Of a DNA stretch of 10,459 nt, positions 1-5,372 are shown piece by piece. Source of the stretch: CAYLNK01 sp964384675 (GTDB taxonomy: Bacteria; Acidobacteriota; Thermoanaerobaculia; UBA5066); the NCBI GenBank assembly GCA_964384675.1, contig CAYLNK010000246.1, positions 1-10,459 of the forward strand, given 5' to 3'. The notes under the pieces are model-generated. The model made no database searches. It was not told where the DNA came from and saw only the letters and a list, made by a program, of their open reading frames with translations. Positions within the stretch are counted from its first letter, which is position 1, and each line of letters begins with the position of its first letter. Made by a program: the position numbers and the translations under genes.

Positions 1-268
1 TTTTCTCAAGAACGGGACGCCGCCCGCCAAACATCCGTACCGGCTCGGGGGCGGGCGCCGCCGCCGTGGACGGGGTCGCAGGCTCGGCCGGTGCGGGTGC
101 CGCCGTGGTGGCCGGATCGGCCGCCGTGGTGGCCGGATCGGCCGCCGTGGTGGCTGGAGCGGCTGCCGCGGGGGCGGGGGCCGCCGCGGTCTCGGGAGTC
201 TGAGCGAACGCCGGAGCGACGGCGAGCGCGGCGAGGAGACCGAGGGAGAGGAGGGGACGACGTTGCAT
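1..268 (-). CDS. Secreted Ala/Pro/Thr-rich protein, N-terminal part (cut by the left edge)
   Basis: The frame opens with ATG at 268 and stays open for 89 codons to the window edge, so only the N-terminus is seen. Residues 1-22 form a clear signal peptide: basic MQRR, a Leu/Ala hydrophobic core, then AFA before a predicted signal peptidase I cut ahead of Gln23. Residues 24-76 are almost entirely Ala, Pro and Thr, including three copies of the heptad PATTAAD encoded by a 21-base tandem repeat. The visible end (VRMFGGRRPVLEK) becomes basic, perhaps the start of a folded domain. The start is supported by AAGGAG six bases before the ATG and by a good promoter just upstream, in the gap after the ATPase gene. 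The product is probably exported, with a low-complexity linker between signal peptide and an unseen domain. I do not recognise the family and assign no function. Confidence 0.75.
   Translation of the reverse strand, partial: MQRRPLLSLGLLAALAVAPAFAQTPETAAAPAPAAAAPATTAADPATTAADPATTAAPAPAEPATPSTAAAPAPEPVRMFGGRRPVLEK
100..162. repeat. Three 21-base tandem repeats inside the secreted-protein gene
   Basis: Three head-to-tail 21-base units lie at 100-120, 121-141 and 142-162. The first two are identical and the third differs at a few bases near its right end. The unit is a multiple of three and encodes PATTAAD on the minus strand, so copy-number change would lengthen or shorten the linker without breaking the frame. 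Confidence 0.85.
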
Positions 269-294
269 CGGGGACTCCTTCACGGGTCGCTCGA

Positions 295-323
295 AACGTA
301 TCGGGAGCGCGCCGGAAGGTCAA
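295..323 (-). promoter_or_regulatory. Sigma-70-type promoter of the secreted-protein gene
   Basis: On the minus strand a TTGACC -35 box (323 to 318) is followed by exactly 17 bases and a TACGTT -10 box (300 to 295). Transcription would start around 288, giving a leader of about 20 bases that contains AAGGAG before the ATG at 268. Five of six -35 bases and four of six -10 bases match the consensus. It lies in the 85-base gap after the ATPase stop, which suggests the secreted protein is transcribed independently of the phosphatase-ATPase pair. Confidence 0.65.
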
Positions 324-353
324 GCCGCGCCGGCGGGCGCAGAAGGGCCCGGC

Positions 354-2546
354 TCAGATCACCCAGGCGATCCCGAGGCTCAGGAGGTCGATCTGCGTCT
401 TGGCCGGCACGACCTCGACCGGCACGAACCGGTCGGCGTCGGGCGGGGCCAGCTTCGATTCCAGCTCGGCGATCTCGGCCTTCAGGACCTCGACCTTGCC
501 CTCCGCGCTCGCCTCCATGCGGCGTTTCGAGAGGACCGATCCGACCTTGCCGACCTTGAGCGTCCGCTTCTTCCCCCCGAAGAGGCCGCCGAGGATGTCG
601 ACCGCGGCCCCGAGACCGCTCGCGATCGTCTCCACCTGGCGGCCCTTCTCCGCCGCCTCGGCGGTCGCCAGGTCCCGTCTCTTCTTCTCCAGCTTCTCCC
701 GCAGGGCCATCGGCGCCGAGGCCGTCGACGAGCCGGCGATCCGGGCCGAAAAGGCGTCCGGCGTCTCGCCGGGACGGGAGACCGCGCCGGTGATCGGGTC
801 CTTCAGGAGTGTCGTCGCGAGCTTGTCGGGCAACCGCTCGCGGACGGCCTTGTCGAGCGCCTTCGTGGCGGCGGCGCCGAACCACTCCGGCAGCGGCGCG
901 TAGCGGACCCTGCGCGGCGCGGCGTCGACCAGGTCGTCTGACGCCACGTCCACGGCCTCCCCCTCGAGCGCCTCTCCCGCCGACGCCGTCGAGAGCGGGA
1001 AGAGCTTCACGCCGAAGACCTCCGGCGCCGACGCCGTCCCCACCTTGTACCGGACCGCGTACTTCACGAAGAGGTGCGGCGACGCGATGTCGGCGCCGCG
1101 CCGCTCCACCCAGCGCCCCGGCAGTCCGGAGGGCAGCGGCGGCGGCTCCGTGGCGTCCTCCATCCGGGAGGCCGCGGACGGCAGGGGGGGCGGGCCGCCC
1201 GGCGCGGGCGCGGGCTTCAGGCGTCCGATCTCCTCCCGGGTCATCGGACCGCGCAGGTAGCTCATCGCCCAGCGCGTCTCGACCAGCTCCGACCCCTTGC
1301 GGTGGACGTCGTGGAGCAGGAAGACCCGCTTCTTCGTCTTCGGCAGGAGAGCCACGGCGTCGGTCGAGCCGGTGGCCGACGTGAGACCGTCCGCGAGCCG
1401 CTGCCGGTCGCGCTCGGTCTGGAGCGTGCCGACCCACCAGCAGCCGCAGTTGGCGAGCCCCTTGTAGTCCAGGTCGACCGGGTTCTGCGACGCCAGGACC
1501 ACCCCGACGCCGAAGGCCCGCGCCTGCTTGAGCAGCGTGAGGAGCGGCTTCTTCGTCGGGGGCTCGGAGCTCGGGGGGAAGAAGCCGAAGATCTCGTCGA
1601 TGTAGACGAGCGCGCGGAGCGACGAGCTCCCGGGCTGCGACCGCATCCAGGCCTTCACACGGGAGAGGAGCGTCGACACCACGAACAGGCGCTCGCCGTC
1701 GCCGAGGTGGGCGATCGAGACGATGGAGAGCGGTGTCTTGCCGCCGGGCCGTGCGGCCAGCATCCGGCCGACGTCCAGCGGCGCACCGCTCCGGAACGCG
1801 GCCGTGGAGGGCGAGGCGAGGAGGCCGTTGAGCGCGAGAACGAGGCCGTGCCGCTCCTTCGCCGGGAAGAACGTCTCGAGCGGGAGCGCGCCCACCGACG
1901 GGAACGGCGGGGTCGCGGCGGCCCGCAGAAGCGCCTCGAGCGTGGCCGTCGCCTCGGTCTCCCAGATCGCCTCCACGCAGGCGGAGAGGAGGATGAACTC
2001 CCGGGAGCGAACCGGGTCCGCGTCGACGCCGATCAGACCGAGGAGCCCCGCCACGAACGGTCCGATCACGTCGCGCCGGTCCTCGTCGTCTCCGCCCTCC
2101 GGCCTCACGCACGAGCCGAGGAGGTCGATCGGGACGCCCGCGGTCGAGCCGGGCGTGTAGAGGACGACGTCGCGGGCCTCGGCGAGCGAGGCGACGTCCC
2201 CACGTCCGTACCCCCAGCCCCCCAGCCCGTCCGCCCACTTCTTCGCCTCGCCCTCGGGCGTGGCGCCGCCGCTGGAGTCGACCCAGGGCGCGAACTCGGC
2301 CGGAGAAAGACCGGGGAACGCCAGGGCCAGGTTGCCCAGGTCCCCCTTCGGGTCGATCGCCAGCACGGGCACGCCGGACAGCAGCAGCTCCTCGATCAGC
2401 ACGATCCCGAGCGCCGTCTTGCCGCTGCCGGTCATACCGACGATCAGGCCGTGGGTGGTGAGGTCGGAGCCCTCGAGCGTCAGGAGGGAGCCGGCCGCGC
2501 CGGTCGAGGGGTCGACGGTTCGCCCGAGCTTCAGGTCTCGCGTCAT
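354..2546 (-). CDS. HerA-like P-loop ATPase (DUF87/HerA central-domain type) with C-terminal coiled coils
   Basis: A 730-residue cytoplasmic ATPase of the HerA/FtsK-like fold. Walker A is GMTGSGKT at 37-44, just after the N-terminal LTTHGLIVG strand. A second conserved stretch, AIDPKGDLGNL, follows at 63-73. Walker B is LVYIDE at 313-318, followed by FGFFPP. A sensor-like LASQNPVDLDYKGLAN segment lies at 351-366. The C-terminal part has two charged, probably coiled-coil segments (about 615-640 and 680-700) flanking a Gly-rich hydrophobic hairpin, ILGGLFGGKK (651-660). From memory, this whole layout occurs in a widespread family usually annotated only as 'ATP-binding protein'; I know of no established substrate. 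HerA relatives translocate DNA, but that role is not shown here. The start at 2546 overlaps the phosphatase stop as ATGA and has GGGAGGG just upstream. The longer open frame upstream is rejected because it runs through the phosphatase gene. Confidence 0.88.
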   Translation of the reverse strand: MTRDLKLGRTVDPSTGAAGSLLTLEGSDLTTHGLIVGMTGSGKTALGIVLIEELLLSGVPVLAIDPKGDLGNLALAFPGLSPAEFAPWVDSSGGATPEGEAKKWADGLGGWGYGRGDVASLAEARDVVLYTPGSTAGVPIDLLGSCVRPEGGDDEDRRDVIGPFVAGLLGLIGVDADPVRSREFILLSACVEAIWETEATATLEALLRAAATPPFPSVGALPLETFFPAKERHGLVLALNGLLASPSTAAFRSGAPLDVGRMLAARPGGKTPLSIVSIAHLGDGERLFVVSTLLSRVKAWMRSQPGSSSLRALVYIDEIFGFFPPSSEPPTKKPLLTLLKQARAFGVGVVLASQNPVDLDYKGLANCGCWWVGTLQTERDRQRLADGLTSATGSTDAVALLPKTKKRVFLLHDVHRKGSELVETRWAMSYLRGPMTREEIGRLKPAPAPGGPPPLPSAASRMEDATEPPPLPSGLPGRWVERRGADIASPHLFVKYAVRYKVGTASAPEVFGVKLFPLSTASAGEALEGEAVDVASDDLVDAAPRRVRYAPLPEWFGAAATKALDKAVRERLPDKLATTLLKDPITGAVSRPGETPDAFSARIAGSSTASAPMALREKLEKKRRDLATAEAAEKGRQVETIASGLGAAVDILGGLFGGKKRTLKVGKVGSVLSKRRMEASAEGKVEVLKAEIAELESKLAPPDADRFVPVEVVPAKTQIDLLSLGIAWVI

Positions 2547-3520
2547 CGCTTCCCTCCCGCCACCCTCGGCGCACGAGGGTAGAGCGTCCGGGTGTGCCGC
2601 GCCACGCCATCCACGTCGTAGAACGTGAAGACCGCGGCGTCGGCCTTGACCTCGCCGCGCACGAACCCGCCGCCGGTCAGCCGGTACAGGCTCTCGGAGC
2701 GCACCCGCACCACCGGAGTGGCCCGGTCCCAGCCGCCGCCGCCTCCCGAGATGATCTGGGGCACGCCGAGGACAGGGGCCAGCGACTCCATCAGGTGCTC
2801 GTGGCCGCACAGGTAGAGGTCCACTCCGCCGGCCGCGAGGATCGGCCCCGCGATCCGCATCATCCCTTCGGACTCGCCGTGAACTCCCGACGAGAGGAGC
2901 GGGTGGTGGCCGAACGCGAAGCGCCAGCGGGCGCCCGACGCGGCGGCCAGCTCCTCGGCCACGCCCTGCAGCGGGGCGCCGACGTCGGGGTCCGCGGCGA
3001 CTCGCTTCTCGTCGTCGAACGGCGTCGTGTCGAGCCCCACGAACTGGACGGTGCCTCCGGCCACGGTCTGGGTGAAGGAGTAGCGGCGGGCCGGCATCCG
3101 CCAGCGCGCGTCGCGCGTCCCGAGCTTCAGGACGGCGCTGGCGCTGGTGCGGTACTCGTGGTTGCCGAGGGCCGGGTAGAACGGGAACGGGAACGCCTTC
3201 GCGGAATAGACGTCGCGGAAGAGCGTGTCGAAAAGCGGGTCCGCCGGAGAGGACAGGCCGTCCGGGTAGAAGCTGTCGCCGAGGAGGAGCGTGAAGTCGA
3301 CGGGCGCGTCCGCGATCACCTTCTCCATCGAGGCGGCCACTCGCCGCTGCCCCGGGCCGCCCGTTCCCTGGTCGCCGAAGGCCAGGAACGCGACCGCGTC
3401 CGGGCGGCGCTGGGGGGCGGAGGGCGCGCGCGGAAACGGCGGCGCCGTACGGGCCGCGGGGGAGGACAGGAACGGGAGCAGGAGCACCGCCGAGAGGAAG
3501 GGGGCGAGTCGGCGCGACAT
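2543..3520 (-). CDS. Secreted purple-acid-phosphatase-like metallophosphoesterase
   Basis: A 325-residue calcineurin-like phosphoesterase resembling the small, TRAP-type purple acid phosphatases. All five metal-binding blocks are visible: FGDQG (48-52), GDSFYPDG (81-88), GNHEYR (119-124), GHHP (204-207) and GHEH (239-242). The GDxFY and GNHE spellings match the TRAP subgroup and supply the ligands of a two-metal site. Residues 1-24 form a signal peptide (MSRR, then a Leu-rich core, then an Ala-rich cut region), so the enzyme should act in the periplasm or outside the cell on phosphomonoesters. The start at 3520 is chosen because it gives this signal peptide and because the upstream in-frame extension would run through the divergent thioesterase gene. 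There is no Shine-Dalgarno site; a TACACT box ends 8 bases before the ATG, compatible with a leaderless message. The stop overlaps the ATPase start by 4 bases, so translation is probably coupled. The true substrate is unknown. Confidence 0.9.
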   Translation of the reverse strand: MSRRLAPFLSAVLLLPFLSSPAARTAPPFPRAPSAPQRRPDAVAFLAFGDQGTGGPGQRRVAASMEKVIADAPVDFTLLLGDSFYPDGLSSPADPLFDTLFRDVYSAKAFPFPFYPALGNHEYRTSASAVLKLGTRDARWRMPARRYSFTQTVAGGTVQFVGLDTTPFDDEKRVAADPDVGAPLQGVAEELAAASGARWRFAFGHHPLLSSGVHGESEGMMRIAGPILAAGGVDLYLCGHEHLMESLAPVLGVPQIISGGGGGWDRATPVVRVRSESLYRLTGGGFVRGEVKADAAVFTFYDVDGVARHTRTLYPRAPRVAGGKR

Positions 3521-3528
3521 CGCCGGCG

Positions 3529-3534
3529 AGTGTA
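3529..3534 (-). promoter_or_regulatory. Putative -10 box of the phosphatase gene
   Basis: TACACT read on the minus strand (3534 to 3529) ends 8 bases before the ATG at 3520, the distance expected if transcription starts at or next to the start codon. No good -35 box is seen 16-18 bases upstream. No Shine-Dalgarno sequence is present, in agreement with a leaderless message. An alternative -10, CATTAT (3550 to 3545), would give a leader of about 17 bases lacking a ribosome site. Confidence 0.4.
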
Positions 3535-3537
3535 GCC

Positions 3538-3557
3538 CGGCCGGATAATGCCGGCCG
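3538..3557. promoter_or_regulatory. Perfect inverted repeat around a GATAAT promoter element (thioesterase start)
   Basis: CGGCCGG (3538-3544) and CCGGCCG (3551-3557) are a perfect 7-base inverted repeat separated by ATAATG, and the ATG of the thioesterase gene follows directly at 3558. The central GATAAT (3544-3549) resembles a -10 hexamer and ends 8 bases before the ATG; no Shine-Dalgarno site is present. The repeat could be an operator overlapping a leaderless promoter between the two divergent genes. Chance is a real alternative in DNA this GC-rich. Confidence 0.45.
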
Positions 3558-3944
3558 ATGAGCGAACCCGCCCCCGCCCCCGCGATCCGCGTCACGCTGA
3601 TGCCGAAGGACACCAACGCCCACGGGACCATCTTCGGCGGCGTCCTCCTCTCGTACCTCGACATGGCCGGCGCCATCGCGACGCGCCCGTACTGCGGCCT
3701 CGTGGTCACCGTGAAGATGACCGAGGTGGTGTTCCACCAGCCGGTCTTCGTCGGCGACCTCGTCTCGTTCTACTCGTCGGTCCTGAAGATCGGCCGTACG
3801 TCGATCACCGTACACGTCGTCGTCGAGGCCGAGCGGTGGAAGGAGCCCGGAACACGCGTGAAGGTGACCGAAGCGGAGATCGTCTACGTGAACGTCGACG
3901 ACACCCGGCGCCCGGTGCCGATCAGGCCCGAGGACGGCTCCTAG
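3558..3944 (+). CDS. YciA-type acyl-CoA thioesterase (hotdog fold)
   Basis: A 128-residue single-domain hotdog thioesterase, about the size of E. coli YciA (around 130 residues). It hydrolyses acyl-CoA to free fatty acid and CoA in the cytoplasm. The family signature is clear: MPKDTNAHGTIFGG at 15-28 leads into the long helix carrying LDMAGAI (34-40), whose Asp35 corresponds to the catalytic Asp of YciA. The strands VVTVKMTEVVFHQPVFVGD (49-67) and SSVLKIGRTSITVHVVVEA (73-91) follow the usual order. The second Asn of the common NAN/NAH position is His22 here. The start at 3558 has no Shine-Dalgarno site but a GATAAT 8 bases upstream. The gene is divergent from the phosphatase across 37 bases and converges on the unknown gene that ends at 4027. 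Chain-length preference cannot be read from the sequence. Confidence 0.93.
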   Translation: MSEPAPAPAIRVTLMPKDTNAHGTIFGGVLLSYLDMAGAIATRPYCGLVVTVKMTEVVFHQPVFVGDLVSFYSSVLKIGRTSITVHVVVEAERWKEPGTRVKVTEAEIVYVNVDDTRRPVPIRPEDGS

Positions 3945-3959
3945 CGAAGCTCCGCTTCG
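3945..3959. other. Short hairpin just after the thioesterase stop
   Basis: CGAAGC (3945-3950) and GCTTCG (3954-3959) can pair as a perfect 6-base stem with a 3-base loop, starting on the base after the TAG stop. It lies in the 82-base gap between two convergent genes, where a terminator is expected. There is no run of T after it on either strand, so it is not a standard intrinsic terminator. I see nothing else convincing in 3960-4026. Confidence 0.35.
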
Positions 3960-4026
3960 AACCGGCGAGACGAGGTCGCGTGAGAGAGCTCGGCCCGCTC
4001 GTTCGGGACGGGGACCGATCGGGCGG

Positions 4027-4419
4027 CTAGAGTCCCTTCAGCAGGAGCTCGCGGATCTCGCCGTCGCCGTACATGCCGTCGGTGCGCAGGGCGTAGGCGC
4101 ACCACATCTCGAGGACGCCGTCCTGGAACGAGATCTTCATGGAGGCCTTGTCCTTCACGTTCTTGAGCCGGACCAGGCGGAGCCCGTCGCGGACGGCTTC
4201 CTTGCCCATGTCGTCCAGACAGATCGCCCGGAGCGCCATGTTGAGGCGATGACAGGAGAGGTTGTCCAGGAAGTTCAGCCCTTCCGCGTCGTCGGCGAGG
4301 CTCTCCCAGTCGACCTCGTACGGGATGGCCTTGCCGCAGATCTCCTCGATCTCGCGGACCCGGCCCGGCAGGGTGGTCTCCTGCAGCTCCTTGATCTTCC
4401 GTCGCTCGTTCAGGCCCAT
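4027..4419 (-). CDS. Conserved-looking small protein of unknown function
   Basis: A 130-residue, apparently soluble protein with no signal peptide and no membrane segment. It is less Ala/Arg/Pro-rich and has more Lys, Glu, Met, Ile and Asn than its neighbours. It opens with a charged, probably helical stretch (MGLNERRKIKELQ), then PYEVDWESL (33-41) and a hydrophobic helix NFLDNLSCHRLNMALRAICL (49-68). Later come LRLVRLKNVKDKASMKISF and a C-terminal LRTDGMYGDGEIRELL region. Cysteines occur at 28, 56, 67 and 107 without CxxC spacing, so a metal site is not evident. The start at 4419 has GGAGG eight bases upstream and a promoter with an ideal 17-base spacer further back. I have an impression of similar proteins in other soil and aquatic bacteria but cannot name a family or a role. 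A real gene is supported by start signals and non-random composition. Confidence 0.82.
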   Translation of the reverse strand: MGLNERRKIKELQETTLPGRVREIEEICGKAIPYEVDWESLADDAEGLNFLDNLSCHRLNMALRAICLDDMGKEAVRDGLRLVRLKNVKDKASMKISFQDGVLEMWCAYALRTDGMYGDGEIRELLLKGL

Positions 4420-4469
4420 GGCCGACGTCCTCCCTGTCCGGGGCCGCGACGCGGCCGCCTCGTCACGTC

Positions 4470-4498
4470 AATGTAGCCCCGCCCGGACGGCCCGTCAG
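4470..4498 (-). promoter_or_regulatory. Sigma-70-type promoter of the unknown small protein
   Basis: On the minus strand CTGACG (4498 to 4493) and TACATT (4475 to 4470) are separated by exactly 17 bases. Both match the consensus at four of six positions. Transcription would start near 4463, leaving a leader of roughly 45 bases that ends in GGAGG before the ATG at 4419. The leader contains GGCCGCGTCGCGGCC, which can fold into a short stem upstream of the ribosome site. The 148-base gap back to the ArfB stop holds no other gene I can support. Confidence 0.6.
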
Positions 4499-4567
4499 CG
4501 CATGGGCATGCGTCGCCCGGCCGGATTCGACGGGCGCGTGACCGCCGTCACGCCTCCCGGTACACGG

Positions 4568-4999
4568 TCAGTCGTCGGCCCCGGGCGAGCGGCGTCCGCC
4601 CTTGACGCGGGCGTCCCGCTTCTTCACCGTGAGACGCCGCTCGTGAGCCGCGCGGCTGGGGCGCGTGGCGCGCCGCGCCTTCGGGACCACCAGCGCCAGC
4701 GCGACGAGGCGCCGCACCTTCTCCCGGGCCGTCTCCAGGTTGCGGGAGCGATCGCGGCTCTCCTGGGCGGTCACCCGGAGGCGTCCGTCGGCATCCCGCT
4801 TGTTCCGGGTGAGCACGTCGAGACGGGCCCGCGCCCCGTCGTCGAGCCCCTCGATGCCGGGGAGCTCCACCAGGAGCTCGATCCGCGACGCCACCTTGTT
4901 GACGTTCTGCCCGCCCGGTCCGGAGCTCCGCACCGACCGCGCCTCGATCGCCGCGGCCGGCACCCGCACCTGGCTGGTCACGTCGATCGGATCGGCCAT
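4568..4999 (-). CDS. arfB: Peptidyl-tRNA hydrolase / ribosome rescue factor ArfB
   Basis: A 143-residue stand-alone GGQ-domain protein, nearly the size of E. coli ArfB/YaeJ (140). It hydrolyses peptidyl-tRNA on ribosomes stalled without a stop codon. The catalytic loop is SSGPGGQNVNKVAS at 25-38, with GGQ at 29-31 in the form shared by ArfB and class-I release factors. There is no codon-recognition domain. The long basic tail from about 108 (KARRATRPSRAAHERRLTVK, then KRDARVKGGRR) is the ArfB hallmark that enters the empty mRNA channel. The start at 4999 gives the typical short N-terminus. No good ribosome site precedes it; GATTAT on this strand ends 9 bases upstream, again suggesting a leaderless message. 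It diverges from a SUI1-like gene across 23 bases, so two translation-related genes appear to share one promoter region. The assignment to ArfB rather than a truncated RF is firm. Confidence 0.93.
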   Translation of the reverse strand: MADPIDVTSQVRVPAAAIEARSVRSSGPGGQNVNKVASRIELLVELPGIEGLDDGARARLDVLTRNKRDADGRLRVTAQESRDRSRNLETAREKVRRLVALALVVPKARRATRPSRAAHERRLTVKKRDARVKGGRRSPGADD

Positions 5000-5007
5000 G
5001 CCCGCAG

Positions 5008-5014
5008 GATAATC
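5008..5014. promoter_or_regulatory. Shared -10-like element between arfB and the SUI1-like gene
   Basis: The 23-base gap 5000-5022 contains one AT-rich island in otherwise GC-rich DNA. Read rightward, GATAAT (5008-5013) ends 9 bases before the ATG at 5023. Read leftward, GATTAT (5014 to 5009) ends 9 bases before the ATG at 4999. The element therefore sits at the same distance from both start codons, as expected of a bidirectional promoter that makes leaderless messages on both sides. No clear -35 boxes are seen. Confidence 0.5.
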
Positions 5015-5022
5015 TCCGCGCG

Positions 5023-5367
5023 ATGTCCGGGCGACGGGTCGTCTACTCGACGGGCGCAGGCCGCGTCTGTCCCCGCTGCGGCTGGCCCGAAGCGAGCTGC
5101 CGCTGCGGCGAGCGGCCGGACGAGCCCGTCCCGCCGAAGCCGACCGCGAAGCTGCGGATCGAGAAGGCGGGCCGCGGAGGCAAGACCGTGACGGTCGTCG
5201 ACGCGCTCCCGAAGAACCGCCCGTTCGTCGAGGCCCTGGCCAAGGAGCTGAAGACGGCCTGCGGCACGGGGGGGACGGCGGGCGAGGGCGTCATCGAGCT
5301 CCAGGGCGATCGGCGCGAGCGCGTCCGCGCGCTCCTCTCGGGCAAGGGATTCACGGTGAAGGGGTAG
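5023..5367 (+). CDS. yciH: eIF1/SUI1-family translation factor (YciH-like) with an N-terminal zinc-knuckle-like motif
   Basis: A 114-residue SUI1/eIF1-fold protein. The N-terminal VVYSTGAGR (6-14) matches the start of bacterial YciH. It is followed by a CPRCGWPEASCRC cluster (Cys16, 19, 26, 28), a likely zinc knuckle that E. coli YciH lacks but that I recall in other bacterial members. The SUI1 domain spans about 42-114: LRIEKAGRGGKTVTVVD (44-60), the helix FVEALAKELKTACGTGG (68-84), and VIELQGDRRERVRALLSGKG (90-109). eIF1 relatives bind the small ribosomal subunit and check start-codon choice; the bacterial role is not well settled. The ATG at 5023 has only a poorly placed AGGA, 13 bases away, but a GATAAT 9 bases upstream. 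It is co-directional with the next gene, 5 bases apart, and divergent from arfB. Confidence 0.92.
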   Translation: MSGRRVVYSTGAGRVCPRCGWPEASCRCGERPDEPVPPKPTAKLRIEKAGRGGKTVTVVDALPKNRPFVEALAKELKTACGTGGTAGEGVIELQGDRRERVRALLSGKGFTVKG

Positions 5368-5372
5368 AGAAC

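Noticed and set aside
329..353. Possible hairpin terminator after the ATPase stop
   Set aside because: Only five outer base pairs (GCCGG/CCGGC) with an imperfect interior and no T-run; not distinguishable from chance at this GC content.
354..2546. HerA-based antiphage defence module
   Set aside because: Known HerA defence modules pair the ATPase with a nuclease or SIR2/DUF4297-type effector; neighbours here are a secreted phosphatase and a secreted low-complexity protein, and the ATPase belongs to a different-looking subgroup with C-terminal coils.
91..3535. Long plus-strand open frames over the phosphatase-ATPase region (91-903, 1074-2582, 2594-3535)
   Set aside because: They are antisense to genes with intact catalytic motifs, have Arg/Gly/Ala-rich low-complexity translations and no recognisable domains; high GC removes stop codons from the shadow frames.
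3521..3709. Upstream extension of the phosphatase gene to 3709
   Set aside because: It covers the divergent gap and the start of the thioesterase gene and would bury the signal peptide internally.
2547..3815. Upstream in-frame extension of the ATPase gene to 3815
   Set aside because: It would read through the whole phosphatase gene in another frame; the ATGA overlap with a ribosome site at 2546 and the normal N-terminus before Walker A fix the start.
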